The notes below the pieces were generated by a model. That model ran no database searches. It was not told where the DNA came from and saw only the letters and a list, made by a program, of their open reading frames with translations. A program made the position numbers and the translations under genes. 64,000 nucleotides of DNA from Lentisphaera araneosa HTCC2155 (GTDB lineage Bacteria; Verrucomicrobiota; Lentisphaeria; Lentisphaerales; Lentisphaeraceae), in contig NZ_ABCK01000004.1 of assembly GCF_000170755.1 (NCBI RefSeq), positions 1 through 64,000 of the forward strand, read 5' to 3'. Below are positions 44,369 to 53,309 of this stretch, one piece after another (within the stretch, counting starts at the first letter, position 1; every line of letters begins with the position of its first letter).

Positions 44369-45340
44369 ATGGATTATCTACCCCAAGCTCGACAAGTTTT
44401 AGATATTGAATCTAAAGGGATCCAAAGCATTGCGGATCAACTCGATGAACGCTTCAACCAATTTATCAGTATTTGCTTAAAAGCATTAAAAAATAAAAAT
44501 AAACTCGTTTTGTCAGGTATTGGCAAGAGTGGCCAAATCGCTCAGAAAATGGCTTCGACACTCTCGAGTACAGGTTCACGTGCCGTATTTATTCACCCAG
44601 TGGAAGCCATGCATGGCGACTTGGGCATGATGTATGACGATGATGTTTTTATTGGCCTAAGTTATAGCGGTGAAACAGATGAACTTCTCAAAGTGATTCC
44701 TGCTGTCAAACGCTTGGGCTTAGAGGTACTCTCTTTAACGGGCAATGTAGATTCGAGTTTAGGTAAGAGTTCATCTATTTCTCTGCCCTGTAAAATTGAC
44801 TCAGAGGCATGCCCCTTCAATTTAGCCCCCACAACCACGACCACAGCAATGTTGGCCTTAGGCGATGCCATTGCCATGGTTTTGATGGATATCCATGAAT
44901 TTAAAATCAATGATTACGGTAAATTGCACCCTTCAGGTGCCATCGGTCGTGCGATTACTTTAACAGTGGATGATCTCATGAGAACAGGTGACCGCGTTGC
45001 GGTGATCGAGCCCGATACTTTGGTGCAAGAAGCTGTTTTAGCGATGTGCAAAAGCAAAGGAGGTATGTCAATTATCTCCAATCAGGACAAAGATCTTTTA
45101 GGGATTTTTACCACGGGCGATTTGAAGCGCGGCATCGCGAAAGATTTAGATTTCCTCAAACGAAAAGTCTCAGAAATCATGGTGAAAAGTCCAATAAAGC
45201 TCAATAAAAGCCAAATGGCAGTAGATATTTTAGATATTTTACGAGAAAAAAATATTAATGCTATACCCGTTGTTGATCAAGATGATAAAGTATGTGGAGT
45301 GATAGATATTCAAGATCTACCGAAATTTAAAGTGATGTAA
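44369..45340 (+). CDS. kdsD: KpsF/GutQ-type arabinose-5-phosphate isomerase
   Basis: Converts ribulose-5-phosphate to arabinose-5-phosphate, the first step to Kdo for lipopolysaccharide. The 323-residue protein has a SIS domain (LSGIGKSGQIAQKMASTLSSTG, HPVEAMHGDLGM, SYSGETDELL, APTTTTTAMLALGDA) and two CBS domains from about residue 210. All catalytic positions of the family are visible. It ends 21 bases before the zinc-ribbon kinase gene. Confidence 0.93.
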   Translation: MDYLPQARQVLDIESKGIQSIADQLDERFNQFISICLKALKNKNKLVLSGIGKSGQIAQKMASTLSSTGSRAVFIHPVEAMHGDLGMMYDDDVFIGLSYSGETDELLKVIPAVKRLGLEVLSLTGNVDSSLGKSSSISLPCKIDSEACPFNLAPTTTTTAMLALGDAIAMVLMDIHEFKINDYGKLHPSGAIGRAITLTVDDLMRTGDRVAVIEPDTLVQEAVLAMCKSKGGMSIISNQDKDLLGIFTTGDLKRGIAKDLDFLKRKVSEIMVKSPIKLNKSQMAVDILDILREKNINAIPVVDQDDKVCGVIDIQDLPKFKVM

Positions 45341-45361
45341 ACCGACGCTAAGGATTGACTT

Positions 45362-46414
45362 ATGGGCCTAATGGGAATGTTTGGACTGGGAGATGATGAA
45401 AAATCAAACATGGCTAAGTTTGAGAAAGGCTACTTACCCTGTGGTAAATGTCATAAAAAAATCCCATTAGCAGAACACATCCCTTTGAACATGGTTAACT
45501 GCCCTAAATGCGACGATTTAAACCTTATTCCACTCAAGCTCGACCAATGGTGGGTTTACAAACCCATAGGTGGCGGCGGCATGGGAGCTGTTTACCAAGC
45601 CCGTCATATTGAAGACCCAGACGTTAAAGGCGCAGTTAAAGTCCTGCAAGCCAATGAAACCCGTCAAAATATTATTGATTTACTTTTAGCTGAAGCCAAA
45701 ATTGGTTATCAATTTGGTGAACACTCCAATCTTGCTCAAGTTTTTGCCTACGGCCGTGATGATGGTAATGTATACATGGTTATGGAAATGGTTGAGGGTA
45801 TTCGTCTCGATCAGCTTATTGGTGTTCCTGGTGGCTTTAACGTTGAATTAGCTATGTATTACGCATTAGATATACTGATCGGCCTTCAACACATGTATAC
45901 TAAGGGCTATCTTTATAGAGATCTTAAACCTGAGAATATAATCGTTTCACCAGATAACCGTATTGTCTTGGTTGACTACGGTCTTTGCATGGAGCTAATT
46001 GAAGCTTGGCAGTTTGATGGGGACCAGATTCTAGGTTCACCACTCTATATGCCACCCGAGAGAATTAAGGGGCAGGGCGAAGACATTCGAGCGGACATGT
46101 ATTCCTTAGGTATGGTTCTTTACCACCTCATCAAAGGTGAGGCTTACTTTAGTGCCAAAGATATTATGAATATTGTAAAAAGTCAGATTAAAAACATGCG
46201 TTTGCAAACGAGTAGTAAAATGTCAGGTATACCTGAAGATGTTCAAGTTTTTGTCGATACACTCATTCGTATTGAAAGAGATGAACGCTATGATTATTAC
46301 ACGACAGCCATGGGAAAAGCAGTAGAAATTTTAGAGAATATGAAACAGACTAAATCGACTGATCCACGCGTCTTACAAAGAAGAAAAACACTTTCAACAT
46401 TAAACATTAGTTAG
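45362..46414 (+). CDS. Cytosolic Ser/Thr kinase with N-terminal zinc ribbon
   Basis: A 350-residue kinase without membrane span. Residues 27-50 hold two CxxC knuckles (CGKC and CPKC) as in a zinc ribbon. The kinase domain has a good glycine loop GGGGMGAVYQ, AVKV with the ATP lysine, the catalytic loop YRDLKPEN (Tyr for His), DYG for DFG and GSPLYMPPERIKG. The catalytic Asp, Asn and Lys are all present, so activity is plausible. The start ATG has AAGGA upstream. kpsF lies before and a nucleotide pyrophosphohydrolase-like gene follows by seven bases. Confidence 0.9.
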   Translation: MGLMGMFGLGDDEKSNMAKFEKGYLPCGKCHKKIPLAEHIPLNMVNCPKCDDLNLIPLKLDQWWVYKPIGGGGMGAVYQARHIEDPDVKGAVKVLQANETRQNIIDLLLAEAKIGYQFGEHSNLAQVFAYGRDDGNVYMVMEMVEGIRLDQLIGVPGGFNVELAMYYALDILIGLQHMYTKGYLYRDLKPENIIVSPDNRIVLVDYGLCMELIEAWQFDGDQILGSPLYMPPERIKGQGEDIRADMYSLGMVLYHLIKGEAYFSAKDIMNIVKSQIKNMRLQTSSKMSGIPEDVQVFVDTLIRIERDERYDYYTTAMGKAVEILENMKQTKSTDPRVLQRRKTLSTLNIS

Positions 46415-46421
46415 GAAAAAA

Positions 46422-46808
46422 ATGTACTGTACAAAAGTTAAAGAATTTTCAGATGCCTGTAACGAGGCAAATCCTGCAAAGCCAATTGAAATGACTAAGG
46501 ATGCGATCGCCTTTATTCGTAGCATGGTAAACGACGAGTTAGATGAACTCGAAGAAGCGACAAATATCACAGAACAATCTGACGCCCTAGTAGATGCAAT
46601 CTATTATATCTGCGACACCGCAGTACGTCACGGTATGAATTTAGATCCGCTTTTCGATATTGTGCACCGAGCCAATATGCAAAAAGTTGTTGATGGTAAA
46701 GTGATTCGTCGTGATGACGGAAAAATCATGAAACCTGAATGCTGGCAAGATCCCGCACCTTTCTTAGATAAGGAAGTCGATCGTCAGCAAACTGACGGTA
46801 GCTGGTAG
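46422..46808 (+). CDS. HisE/MazG-like nucleotide pyrophosphohydrolase
   Basis: A 128-residue all-alpha protein resembling the phosphoribosyl-ATP pyrophosphohydrolase / MazG superfamily. The metal-binding acidic residues appear in MVNDELDELEEA (about 39-50) and in DALVDAIYY (about 58-66), followed by PLFDIVHRANMQKV and the C-terminal KPECWQDPAP. Such proteins remove PPi from NTP-like substrates; the substrate here is unknown. A clear terminator follows. Confidence 0.8.
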   Translation: MYCTKVKEFSDACNEANPAKPIEMTKDAIAFIRSMVNDELDELEEATNITEQSDALVDAIYYICDTAVRHGMNLDPLFDIVHRANMQKVVDGKVIRRDDGKIMKPECWQDPAPFLDKEVDRQQTDGSW

Positions 46809-46832
46809 TTTCACCACAGAGTTTTTAAAAAC

Positions 46833-46862
46833 GGCAGTCTTATTAAGGCTGCCATTTTTTTT
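46833..46862 (+). terminator. Terminator after the kpsF-kinase-HisE-like genes
   Basis: Stem GGCAGTCTT (46833-46841) with AAGGCTGCC (46845-46853), one wobble pair, loop ATT, then eight Ts to 46862. Confidence 0.92.
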
Positions 46863-46880
46863 GAAATTAGTAATTGTCTC

Positions 46881-48260
46881 TTAGAGCTTTTCCCAATTAG
46901 GATAAGTTGGGCGTTCACTAGCTGACCTTCCCAATATTTCATTTTGCGGTGCTGGAGGGCAACGGTCTAAGAAAGATTTGAGTTTTTTATGTGCCGTCAT
47001 CATTTCTTCAGAAGTGATATTTTTACTAAGGTCATTTTTTTCTTCTAGATCATTCTTTGTTTCATAAAAACGACCATCGCGGTAGAGTTTATACTTAGCG
47101 CTTCTCGCAAATTGTCCAGGTTTCTTGTTCCAATAAGGTTGGTAATGACAAAAGGCGAATTCGCGACCTTGAGTTGAATTCCCTAATAGATGGGGGAGAA
47201 GACTGTAACCATCAACAGGGTCAGTTTCATTTAATGAAATCTTTGCAAGGTCCGCAAAAGTTGGATAAAAATCCGTGAAGTCGACGAGGGAATTACTTTT
47301 GAGTCCTTTTGAAATTTTTCCTGGCCACGAAACGATAAGTGGGACATGAGTTCCTGCATCGAGCATGCTACCTTTGGCTCCTTTGACGCTCTGACCGTTC
47401 CAATTCGAGGTGATTTTTGGGTGAGTGCCATTATCCGCAGTAAAAAGTATGATGGTGTTTTCGAGCTGACCAATTTCTTTGAGCTTCGCTTGGATTCGTC
47501 CCACTAATTTATCTGTATACTCAACCATCGAGAAGAAGTTCTCTTTTTTAATATTTTTATCCTTGGGTTCTTTGTTTCTTTCTGAACCACGACTCGCATC
47601 TCCTACACTAGCAGGCGAGGGGATAAAGGGATCATGAACGAGAACCATGGGGTAATAAACAAAAAAGGGCTCGTTTTTATTTTTATCCATGAAGTCGCAA
47701 ATGAAGTCCATAAACAAGTCGGGACCAAAAAGATCTTTATTGGTTCCTTGGTCGATGACTTCACCATTTTTTTCAATCATAGGACTCCAGAAACGTTCAC
47801 CACCCTGACTTTTTTGTTTTGTGAGCTGCCACAAGCAGTATTCATCAAAGCCAGCTTTGTGAGGTCGACTGTTATCATCATGGCCTGGGAGTTTATTATA
47901 GAGTCCATTGAGTTGCCACTTTCCTGCGATAGCGGTTTTATAACCGTTTTCCTGCATCAGATGACCAAAGGTTTTTTCTTTTGGCTTGAGGTAACCAAAG
48001 TGAGTGTAGTTACGAAAGTTATATTTACCGGTCATAATCATCACTCGAGAAGTTGTACAAATTGGTGTTGAGTAACAATGATTAAACTGCACACCTTCCT
48101 TAGCCATTTTGTCTAAGACGGGCGTTTTATAATCTTCAGCACCATAGGAGCCAAAGGCTTCCCAGCTGACATCATCAGCCATGATGAGAACAATGTTTGG
48201 TTTATCATTCGCACAGATAAATAGGGGTAAACTGCAGATGAACAAGCTAAAAATTTTCAT
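46881..48260 (-). CDS. Secreted sulfatase with CTTSR active-site motif
   Basis: A 459-residue sulfatase with a signal peptide (FSLFICSLPLFICA), the metal site KPNIVLIMADDVSW and a later LFTADNGTHPK. Its formylglycine signature reads CTTSRVMIMTGKYNFRN near residue 67: the Pro of CxPxR is Thr. Most maturases prefer Pro there, but variants exist, so activity is plausible and not proven. The gene stands alone, divergent from the sulfatase pair that follows, and ends 19 bases after a terminator of the opposite genes. Confidence 0.9.
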   Translation of the reverse strand: MKIFSLFICSLPLFICANDKPNIVLIMADDVSWEAFGSYGAEDYKTPVLDKMAKEGVQFNHCYSTPICTTSRVMIMTGKYNFRNYTHFGYLKPKEKTFGHLMQENGYKTAIAGKWQLNGLYNKLPGHDDNSRPHKAGFDEYCLWQLTKQKSQGGERFWSPMIEKNGEVIDQGTNKDLFGPDLFMDFICDFMDKNKNEPFFVYYPMVLVHDPFIPSPASVGDASRGSERNKEPKDKNIKKENFFSMVEYTDKLVGRIQAKLKEIGQLENTIILFTADNGTHPKITSNWNGQSVKGAKGSMLDAGTHVPLIVSWPGKISKGLKSNSLVDFTDFYPTFADLAKISLNETDPVDGYSLLPHLLGNSTQGREFAFCHYQPYWNKKPGQFARSAKYKLYRDGRFYETKNDLEEKNDLSKNITSEEMMTAHKKLKSFLDRCPPAPQNEILGRSASERPTYPNWEKL

Positions 48261-48412
48261 TAAAAACCTTTTTTTCTTTACACTACACCACAGTTTATCA
48301 GAAATTCTGCCACTTAGAATTTATTTTTTCTTAAAAATTGTATAAAAGAGTAATTTTATCATTTTGGCGCAGTAGTTCATATTAACTACAATTAAATTCT
48401 ACGGAGAACTCA

Positions 48413-49906
48413 ATGACAAAATTAATCTACACTTTAATACTAGGGCTTTTAGTAAGTCCTATTTTTGCTCAAAGTGCTAAGCCTAATATCTTATGGCTTT
48501 TTTCAGATGATCATGCCTTTCAAGCTATTGGAGCTTACGGAGGGCGTTTTGAAAACATTAATTTAACCCCGAACCTCGATAGCATTGCCAAAGAAGGTTT
48601 AGTATTCGACCGTGCTTATGTAGGGAATTCAATCTGTGCCCCTAGCCGAGCTACGTTACTCACAGGTAAGCATAGTCACCTCAATGGGAAAATTGATAAC
48701 CGTGGCCCTTTTAACCACGATCAACAGCAGTTTCAGAAAATCTTACAAAAGAGCGGTTACGAAACAGCAATGATCGGTAAAATTCACCTTAGTGGTAATA
48801 TGCAGGGCTTTGATTATTGGGAAGTATTGCCTGGTCAAGGGGAATATTGGAATCCTTCTTTTGTTACCGAAGAGGGAAAAACTATTTATAAAGATGAACA
48901 TTCGACTGATGTAATTACAAAACGGGCTTTAAGCTGGTTAAAAAATGATCGCTCGGCAGACAAACCCTTTATGCTCATGGTTCACTATAAAGCACCTCAT
49001 AGAGCGTGGCAACCCACCACTCGCTGGAAAGAAAAATTCAAACACATGACTTTCCCCGAACCAGATACTTTGTTTGATGACTACAAGGGACGCGGTGCTG
49101 CGGCCAACGAACAAGATATGAGTATAGATATTACTATGCGCATGAAGCAAGACGTGAAAGCTGAGCAACCCGAACGTCAAGTAGAACTCGCTAAACTCGA
49201 TCCCAATGATAAAAAAGGTCTTATCCGTTTAAAATATCAATGGTACATGCGCGATTATTTGGCTTGCATTGCAGGAGTTGATGAAAATATTGGTTTCATT
49301 CTAGATCACTTAAAAGCAAGGGGTCTCGATAAAAATACGATAGTGATGTACTCATCGGATCAAGGATTTTACTTAGGTGAACATGGTTGGTTTGATAAAC
49401 GTCTCATGTATGAAGAGAGTTTTCGAACACCCTTATTGGTGAATTGGCCAGGAGTCACTCAAGCTGGAACGCGTAATTCAGACTTGGTCCAAAACATTGA
49501 CTTTGCAGAAACCTTTTTAGATATTGCGGGTGTTGAAGCTCCGGACGATATGCAGGGAGAAAGTTTAGTTCCTTTATTTAAAGGTAAAACACCTGAAGAT
49601 TGGAGAAAGCATCTCTATTACCACTATTATGAATACCCAGGTGCCCATAGTGTTCGTCGTCATGAAGGTGTTTCAGGCAAGCGTTTTAAACTCATTCGTT
49701 TCTACGGTAAAGATGTTCCTAATGGTGAAGAATGGGAATTTTTTGATCTTAAGAATGATCCTAAAGAAATGACGAGTCAGTACAATAACCCCGAGTACGC
49801 TGTGGAAATAGCAAAGCTTAAAAATGAGCTTCAAAACTTAAGAGATAAGTATGAAGTTGTCGACGTCCCGCAAAACTTGGGCAGTCGTAAAAAGAAGAAG
49901 AAATAA
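48413..49906 (+). CDS. Secreted sulfatase (tandem copy 1)
   Basis: A 497-residue sulfatase with a signal peptide (IYTLILGLLVSPIFA), metal site NILWLFSDDHAFQ, signature CAPSRATLLTGKHSH near residue 73, and YSSDQGFYLGEHGWFDKR, a block typical of iduronate-2-sulfatase-like and heparan-type enzymes. The chain ends in a run of basic residues (SRKKKKK). It is a close paralogue of the gene at 50085. The start has GGAG 7 bases upstream. Confidence 0.94.
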   Translation: MTKLIYTLILGLLVSPIFAQSAKPNILWLFSDDHAFQAIGAYGGRFENINLTPNLDSIAKEGLVFDRAYVGNSICAPSRATLLTGKHSHLNGKIDNRGPFNHDQQQFQKILQKSGYETAMIGKIHLSGNMQGFDYWEVLPGQGEYWNPSFVTEEGKTIYKDEHSTDVITKRALSWLKNDRSADKPFMLMVHYKAPHRAWQPTTRWKEKFKHMTFPEPDTLFDDYKGRGAAANEQDMSIDITMRMKQDVKAEQPERQVELAKLDPNDKKGLIRLKYQWYMRDYLACIAGVDENIGFILDHLKARGLDKNTIVMYSSDQGFYLGEHGWFDKRLMYEESFRTPLLVNWPGVTQAGTRNSDLVQNIDFAETFLDIAGVEAPDDMQGESLVPLFKGKTPEDWRKHLYYHYYEYPGAHSVRRHEGVSGKRFKLIRFYGKDVPNGEEWEFFDLKNDPKEMTSQYNNPEYAVEIAKLKNELQNLRDKYEVVDVPQNLGSRKKKKK

Positions 49907-49917
49907 TAAAACACTTA

Positions 49918-49937
49918 GTGTCGAGATAATTCTCGGC
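49918..49937 (+). terminator. Possible hairpin after sulfatase copy 1
   Basis: GTGTCGAG (49918-49925) pairs with CTCGGCAC (49932-49939) with one wobble, but no clean T-run follows, so termination is uncertain. Confidence 0.4.
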
Positions 49938-50084
49938 ACAAGAGTTTCTTCTTAGATCATTTTCGCAAACTTTTTAAGTTCTATTACCTTAATTTATTTA
50001 CTTAGCTGCTTTGCTCATGTAACTTTTAGGCTTTCATAGCGTAGTTCTTTGGAACACTAATAATCAACTATAAAGGAGTCCTGA

Positions 50085-51692
50085 ATGTCGAAACTTTTAA
50101 ATGCCTTAATCTTTTTATTTATTTTCAGCCCACTTTGGGCTGAAAACTCAAGTCCTAATATTGTTTGGATCTTTTCGGACGATCACACCCAAAAAGCTAT
50201 TGGTGCTTATGGAAGTATTTTAAAATCAGTCAATCCCACGCCTAATCTAGATCGTTTGGCAAAAGAAGGTATGCTTTTTGAACGAAGCTATGTGGCGAAT
50301 TCAATTTGCGCTCCATCACGAGCTACTTTGCTCACGGGCAAGCACAGCCATATCAATGGCAAAGTTGATAATATGGGCCCCTTTAATCACGATCAACAAC
50401 AGTTTCAAAAGATCCTTCAGAAGAATGGTTATCAAACGGCAATGATCGGCAAAATTCACTTAGCAGGAAAAATGCAGGGCTTTGATTATTGGGAAGTCTT
50501 GCCCGGGCAGGGGAGCTATTATAATCCAGATTTCATTACTGAGAATGGCAAGACCAGTTACACTGGGTATGTGGCGGATATTGTCACAGAAAAATCTATT
50601 GATTGGCTAAAGAATAAGCGTGATAAAGAAAAGCCCTTTATGCTCATGGTTCATCACAAAGGTACACACCGTACTTGGATGGGAGCTCCACGTCATGTGG
50701 GACTTTATGATGATGTGACTCTGCCACAACCGAGTAATTTATTTGATGACTACAAAGGCCGTGGTACAGCGGCTAATAAGCAGGATATGTCACTCAAGAT
50801 AACCATGAGGCATGCTGGAGATTTAAAAATTCGCAATGAAGCCGAAAAGAAAGAGTGGACTGAGAAATTTTCAAAAATGAAAGGCAAACCACGTGGTGAG
50901 CATGGTGCCTATTACCGCATGAATGATGAGCAAAGAAAAATCTGGGATGCCTCTTATGATCCTCGTAATGATAAGTTCTACGCACAAAATATTGAAAAGG
51001 GTTCAGATGAATGGATTCGTTGGGCTTATCAGCGTTATGTGAAGGATTACCTCAGAACCGCGAAAAGTATCGATGATTGTGTGGGTGAAGTCATGGATTA
51101 CCTAGAAAAAGCGGGGCTCGAAGAAAATACGATTGTAATCTACGGTTCTGACCAGGGTTTTTACTTAGGCGAGCATGGTTGGTTTGATAAACGCTTTATG
51201 TATGAAGAATCCTTTAGTACACCACTCATAGCAAAATGGCCTGGACAAACCAAGCCTGGTTCACGTAACTCAGACCTCGTACAGAACATTGATTATGCCG
51301 AGACTTTCTTAGATATGGCGGGGGTTGAAGCTCCAAAAGATATGCAGGGCGAAAGTCTAGTTCCTTTACTCAAGGGAGAAAATCCTGCAAACTGGAGAAA
51401 GCACCTCTATTATCATTATTATGAATACCCGCACGGATCACATAGTGTTCGTCGTCATGAAGGTGTGACTGGCAAACGTTTTAAACTCATCCGTTTTTAT
51501 GGAATCGACGTCCCAAATGGTGAGGAATGGGAGTTTTTTGACCTAAAAAATGACCCTGATGAAATGCAAAGTCAGTACAGTAACCCTGAGTACGCTGCGG
51601 AAATCGCAAAGCTTAAAAAAGAACTTCAAAATTTAAGAGACAAGTATGAAGTTGTCGAAGTGCCTCAAAAGCCCAAAAAAAAGAGAAAGTAA
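50085..51692 (+). CDS. Secreted sulfatase (tandem copy 2)
   Basis: A 535-residue paralogue of the previous gene with the same order: signal peptide (LIFLFIFSPLWA), SPNIVWIFSDDHTQ, CAPSRATLLTGKHSH, YGSDQGFYLGEHGWFDKR and the same C-terminal block (RRHEGVTGKRFKLIRFYG). It has about 40 extra residues in the middle (KGKPRGEHGAYYRMNDEQR region) and ends in KPKKKRK. AAAGGAG lies upstream of the ATG. The pair probably acts on related sulfated glycans with different side groups. Confidence 0.94.
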   Translation: MSKLLNALIFLFIFSPLWAENSSPNIVWIFSDDHTQKAIGAYGSILKSVNPTPNLDRLAKEGMLFERSYVANSICAPSRATLLTGKHSHINGKVDNMGPFNHDQQQFQKILQKNGYQTAMIGKIHLAGKMQGFDYWEVLPGQGSYYNPDFITENGKTSYTGYVADIVTEKSIDWLKNKRDKEKPFMLMVHHKGTHRTWMGAPRHVGLYDDVTLPQPSNLFDDYKGRGTAANKQDMSLKITMRHAGDLKIRNEAEKKEWTEKFSKMKGKPRGEHGAYYRMNDEQRKIWDASYDPRNDKFYAQNIEKGSDEWIRWAYQRYVKDYLRTAKSIDDCVGEVMDYLEKAGLEENTIVIYGSDQGFYLGEHGWFDKRFMYEESFSTPLIAKWPGQTKPGSRNSDLVQNIDYAETFLDMAGVEAPKDMQGESLVPLLKGENPANWRKHLYYHYYEYPHGSHSVRRHEGVTGKRFKLIRFYGIDVPNGEEWEFFDLKNDPDEMQSQYSNPEYAAEIAKLKKELQNLRDKYEVVEVPQKPKKKRK

Positions 51693-51722
51693 TAATGTTA
51701 ATGATGTGAGGCAAAGCCCCTA

Positions 51723-51821
51723 GTCGCCTGGTCAAGGGTCTTGCCAGACAGGCGGACAAAAAGTATTAGCCCATACGGCAGTATCTTGCAGGGAGAGCTT
51801 GAGAGGGACAGCGTCCTTCTC
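51723..51821. other. Structured intergenic element with two hairpins
   Basis: Between the sulfatase and the helicase terminator. CGCCTG (51725-51730) pairs with CAGGCG (51749-51754) around an inner CAAG/CTTG stem, and GAGAGGGAC (51801-51809) pairs with GTCCTTCTC (51813-51821) around AGC. The stretch is richer in G and C than the rest of the gap and has no convincing frame. It could be a small RNA or a short repeat element. Confidence 0.45.
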
Positions 51822-51880
51822 GTATGAGTCGCATCGTGCATCTTGTTATGTGGTGATTATGAAAAAATAAAAGATCTCAA

Positions 51881-51906
51881 TGCCGACTTATATGTCGGCA
51901 TTTTTT
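51881..51906 (+). terminator. Terminator between convergent genes
   Basis: Stem TGCCGAC (51881-51887) with GTCGGCA (51894-51900), six-base loop, then six Ts to 51906. It ends the sulfatase pair; the helicase gene ends from the other side at 51906. Confidence 0.85.
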
Positions 51907-53144
51907 CATGATGAGGACTTATCTTTCTTCTCTCTGAGTTTATCTTTTTTGCTTTTGCGTTTACCCTTAATAGGACCTTTAGCTTGCTTCACTTCAACAG
52001 GAGTGATTTGATCAAATCCTTCAATGCGTTCTTTCTCTAATTTAATTCCAGCTTGCTTCTGGATAGTTTTAAAGTGATCTTCAGTTGCTGGATTAATAAA
52101 TGAAATCGCCACGCCTTTTTGCCCAGCGCGTCCCGTACGACCAATACGGTGAACATAATCCATGGGTGAACGCGGCAAATCGTAATTAATCACGTGGCTC
52201 AATTTGCTGATATCAATACCTCTAGCAGCAATATCAGTGGCAATGAGAATAGGGAAGTCCTTGTTTTGAAAACGTTTCAAGACTTTGATGCGCTCATCCT
52301 GAGTGAGGTCACCATGAAAGTCTTGCGCTTGGATACCCGCTTTTTTGAGTTTGTTGGCCAAGTTAAAAGCCGAGCGTTTACTCGAAACAAAAATGATGGT
52401 GTGTTTCCATTGCTCATCTTTAAAGAGTTTCTGTAAAACTTGACGACGTAAATTGGCATCCACTTCAATGACGCGTTGTTCAATATTATCACCAGTGATC
52501 TGATCTCGACTTATGCGAAGTTCTACAGCTGCGTTAAGAAATTCTTCGGCGAGCTGCTGAACCTTTTGCGGTAGTGTTGCAGAAAAAAGTAAGTTTTGAC
52601 GCTTTTTCGGTAGGGCCTCTAAGAGTTCTTTTAATTCATCTGCAAAGCCCAAGTCAAGCATTTTATCGGCTTCATCGAGAATGAGCATCTCGAGTTCAAC
52701 GAGTCTAACTTCGCCTAAGTTAATCAATTCAATAATGCGACCTGGAGTCGCAATGAGAACATCTAAGCCCATGCGCAACTTGCGGATTTGACCATCAATA
52801 TTCTCACCACCAATCAGCGTGGCAGTTTTAATGGGACGCAGAGAAAATTCAGCATAGTTCGTGAAAGCTTTTTCCACTTGAAGTGCTAGTTCACGCGTCG
52901 GAACTAAAACTAAACCTAAAATGGAGATCTTTTTCTTTTTGGGAGGAAGCGTATTGATGCGTTCGATTAAAGGAAAAGAGAAGGCCAATGTTTTGCCTGT
53001 ACCTGTTTGAGATTCAGCTAAAAGATCCTTGCCTTCTTGAATGAGAGGTATGGCTTTCGCCTGTATATCAGTAGCTTCACTAAAATTAAGATTGTCGACT
53101 GCTCGGCTTAGGTAGTCAGGGAAATTCAGTTGCTCGAAGGACAT
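51906..53144 (-). CDS. DEAD-box RNA helicase, RhlE-like
   Basis: ATP-dependent RNA remodelling enzyme of the cytosol. The 412-residue protein has every motif in order: FPDYLSRAVDNLNF with the Q motif, AESQTGTGKT, PTRELALQV, TPGRI, DEAD, SAT, ATDIAARGID and HRIGRTGRAG. A basic tail (KGPIKGKRKSKKDKLREKK) probably binds RNA. The RhlE branch is the best fit from length and tail. Only RBS-free AT-rich DNA is seen upstream; a terminator of lexA separates it from that gene. Confidence 0.94.
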   Translation of the reverse strand: MSFEQLNFPDYLSRAVDNLNFSEATDIQAKAIPLIQEGKDLLAESQTGTGKTLAFSFPLIERINTLPPKKKKISILGLVLVPTRELALQVEKAFTNYAEFSLRPIKTATLIGGENIDGQIRKLRMGLDVLIATPGRIIELINLGEVRLVELEMLILDEADKMLDLGFADELKELLEALPKKRQNLLFSATLPQKVQQLAEEFLNAAVELRISRDQITGDNIEQRVIEVDANLRRQVLQKLFKDEQWKHTIIFVSSKRSAFNLANKLKKAGIQAQDFHGDLTQDERIKVLKRFQNKDFPILIATDIAARGIDISKLSHVINYDLPRSPMDYVHRIGRTGRAGQKGVAISFINPATEDHFKTIQKQAGIKLEKERIEGFDQITPVEVKQAKGPIKGKRKSKKDKLREKKDKSSS

Positions 53145-53260
53145 GTAAAACTCTTTATCTATTATTAAATTAGAGAGATTAATAATACTTTTTAAATGTT
53201 TTACAAAATTGTTTCAATCATAGTTTCCTCTAGTTTTTAAATTAACGAGGCTAGGGAACA

Positions 53261-53285
53261 AAAAAAGGGACTCGGTTTGAGTCCC
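53261..53285 (-). terminator. Terminator of lexA
   Basis: Stem GGGACTC (53267-53273) with GAGTCCC (53279-53285) extended by A/T pairs; on the minus strand a run of six or more Ts follows at 53266-53261. Confidence 0.88.
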
Positions 53286-53309
53286 TTTTAAAATGACAAT
53301 CAATAAAGC

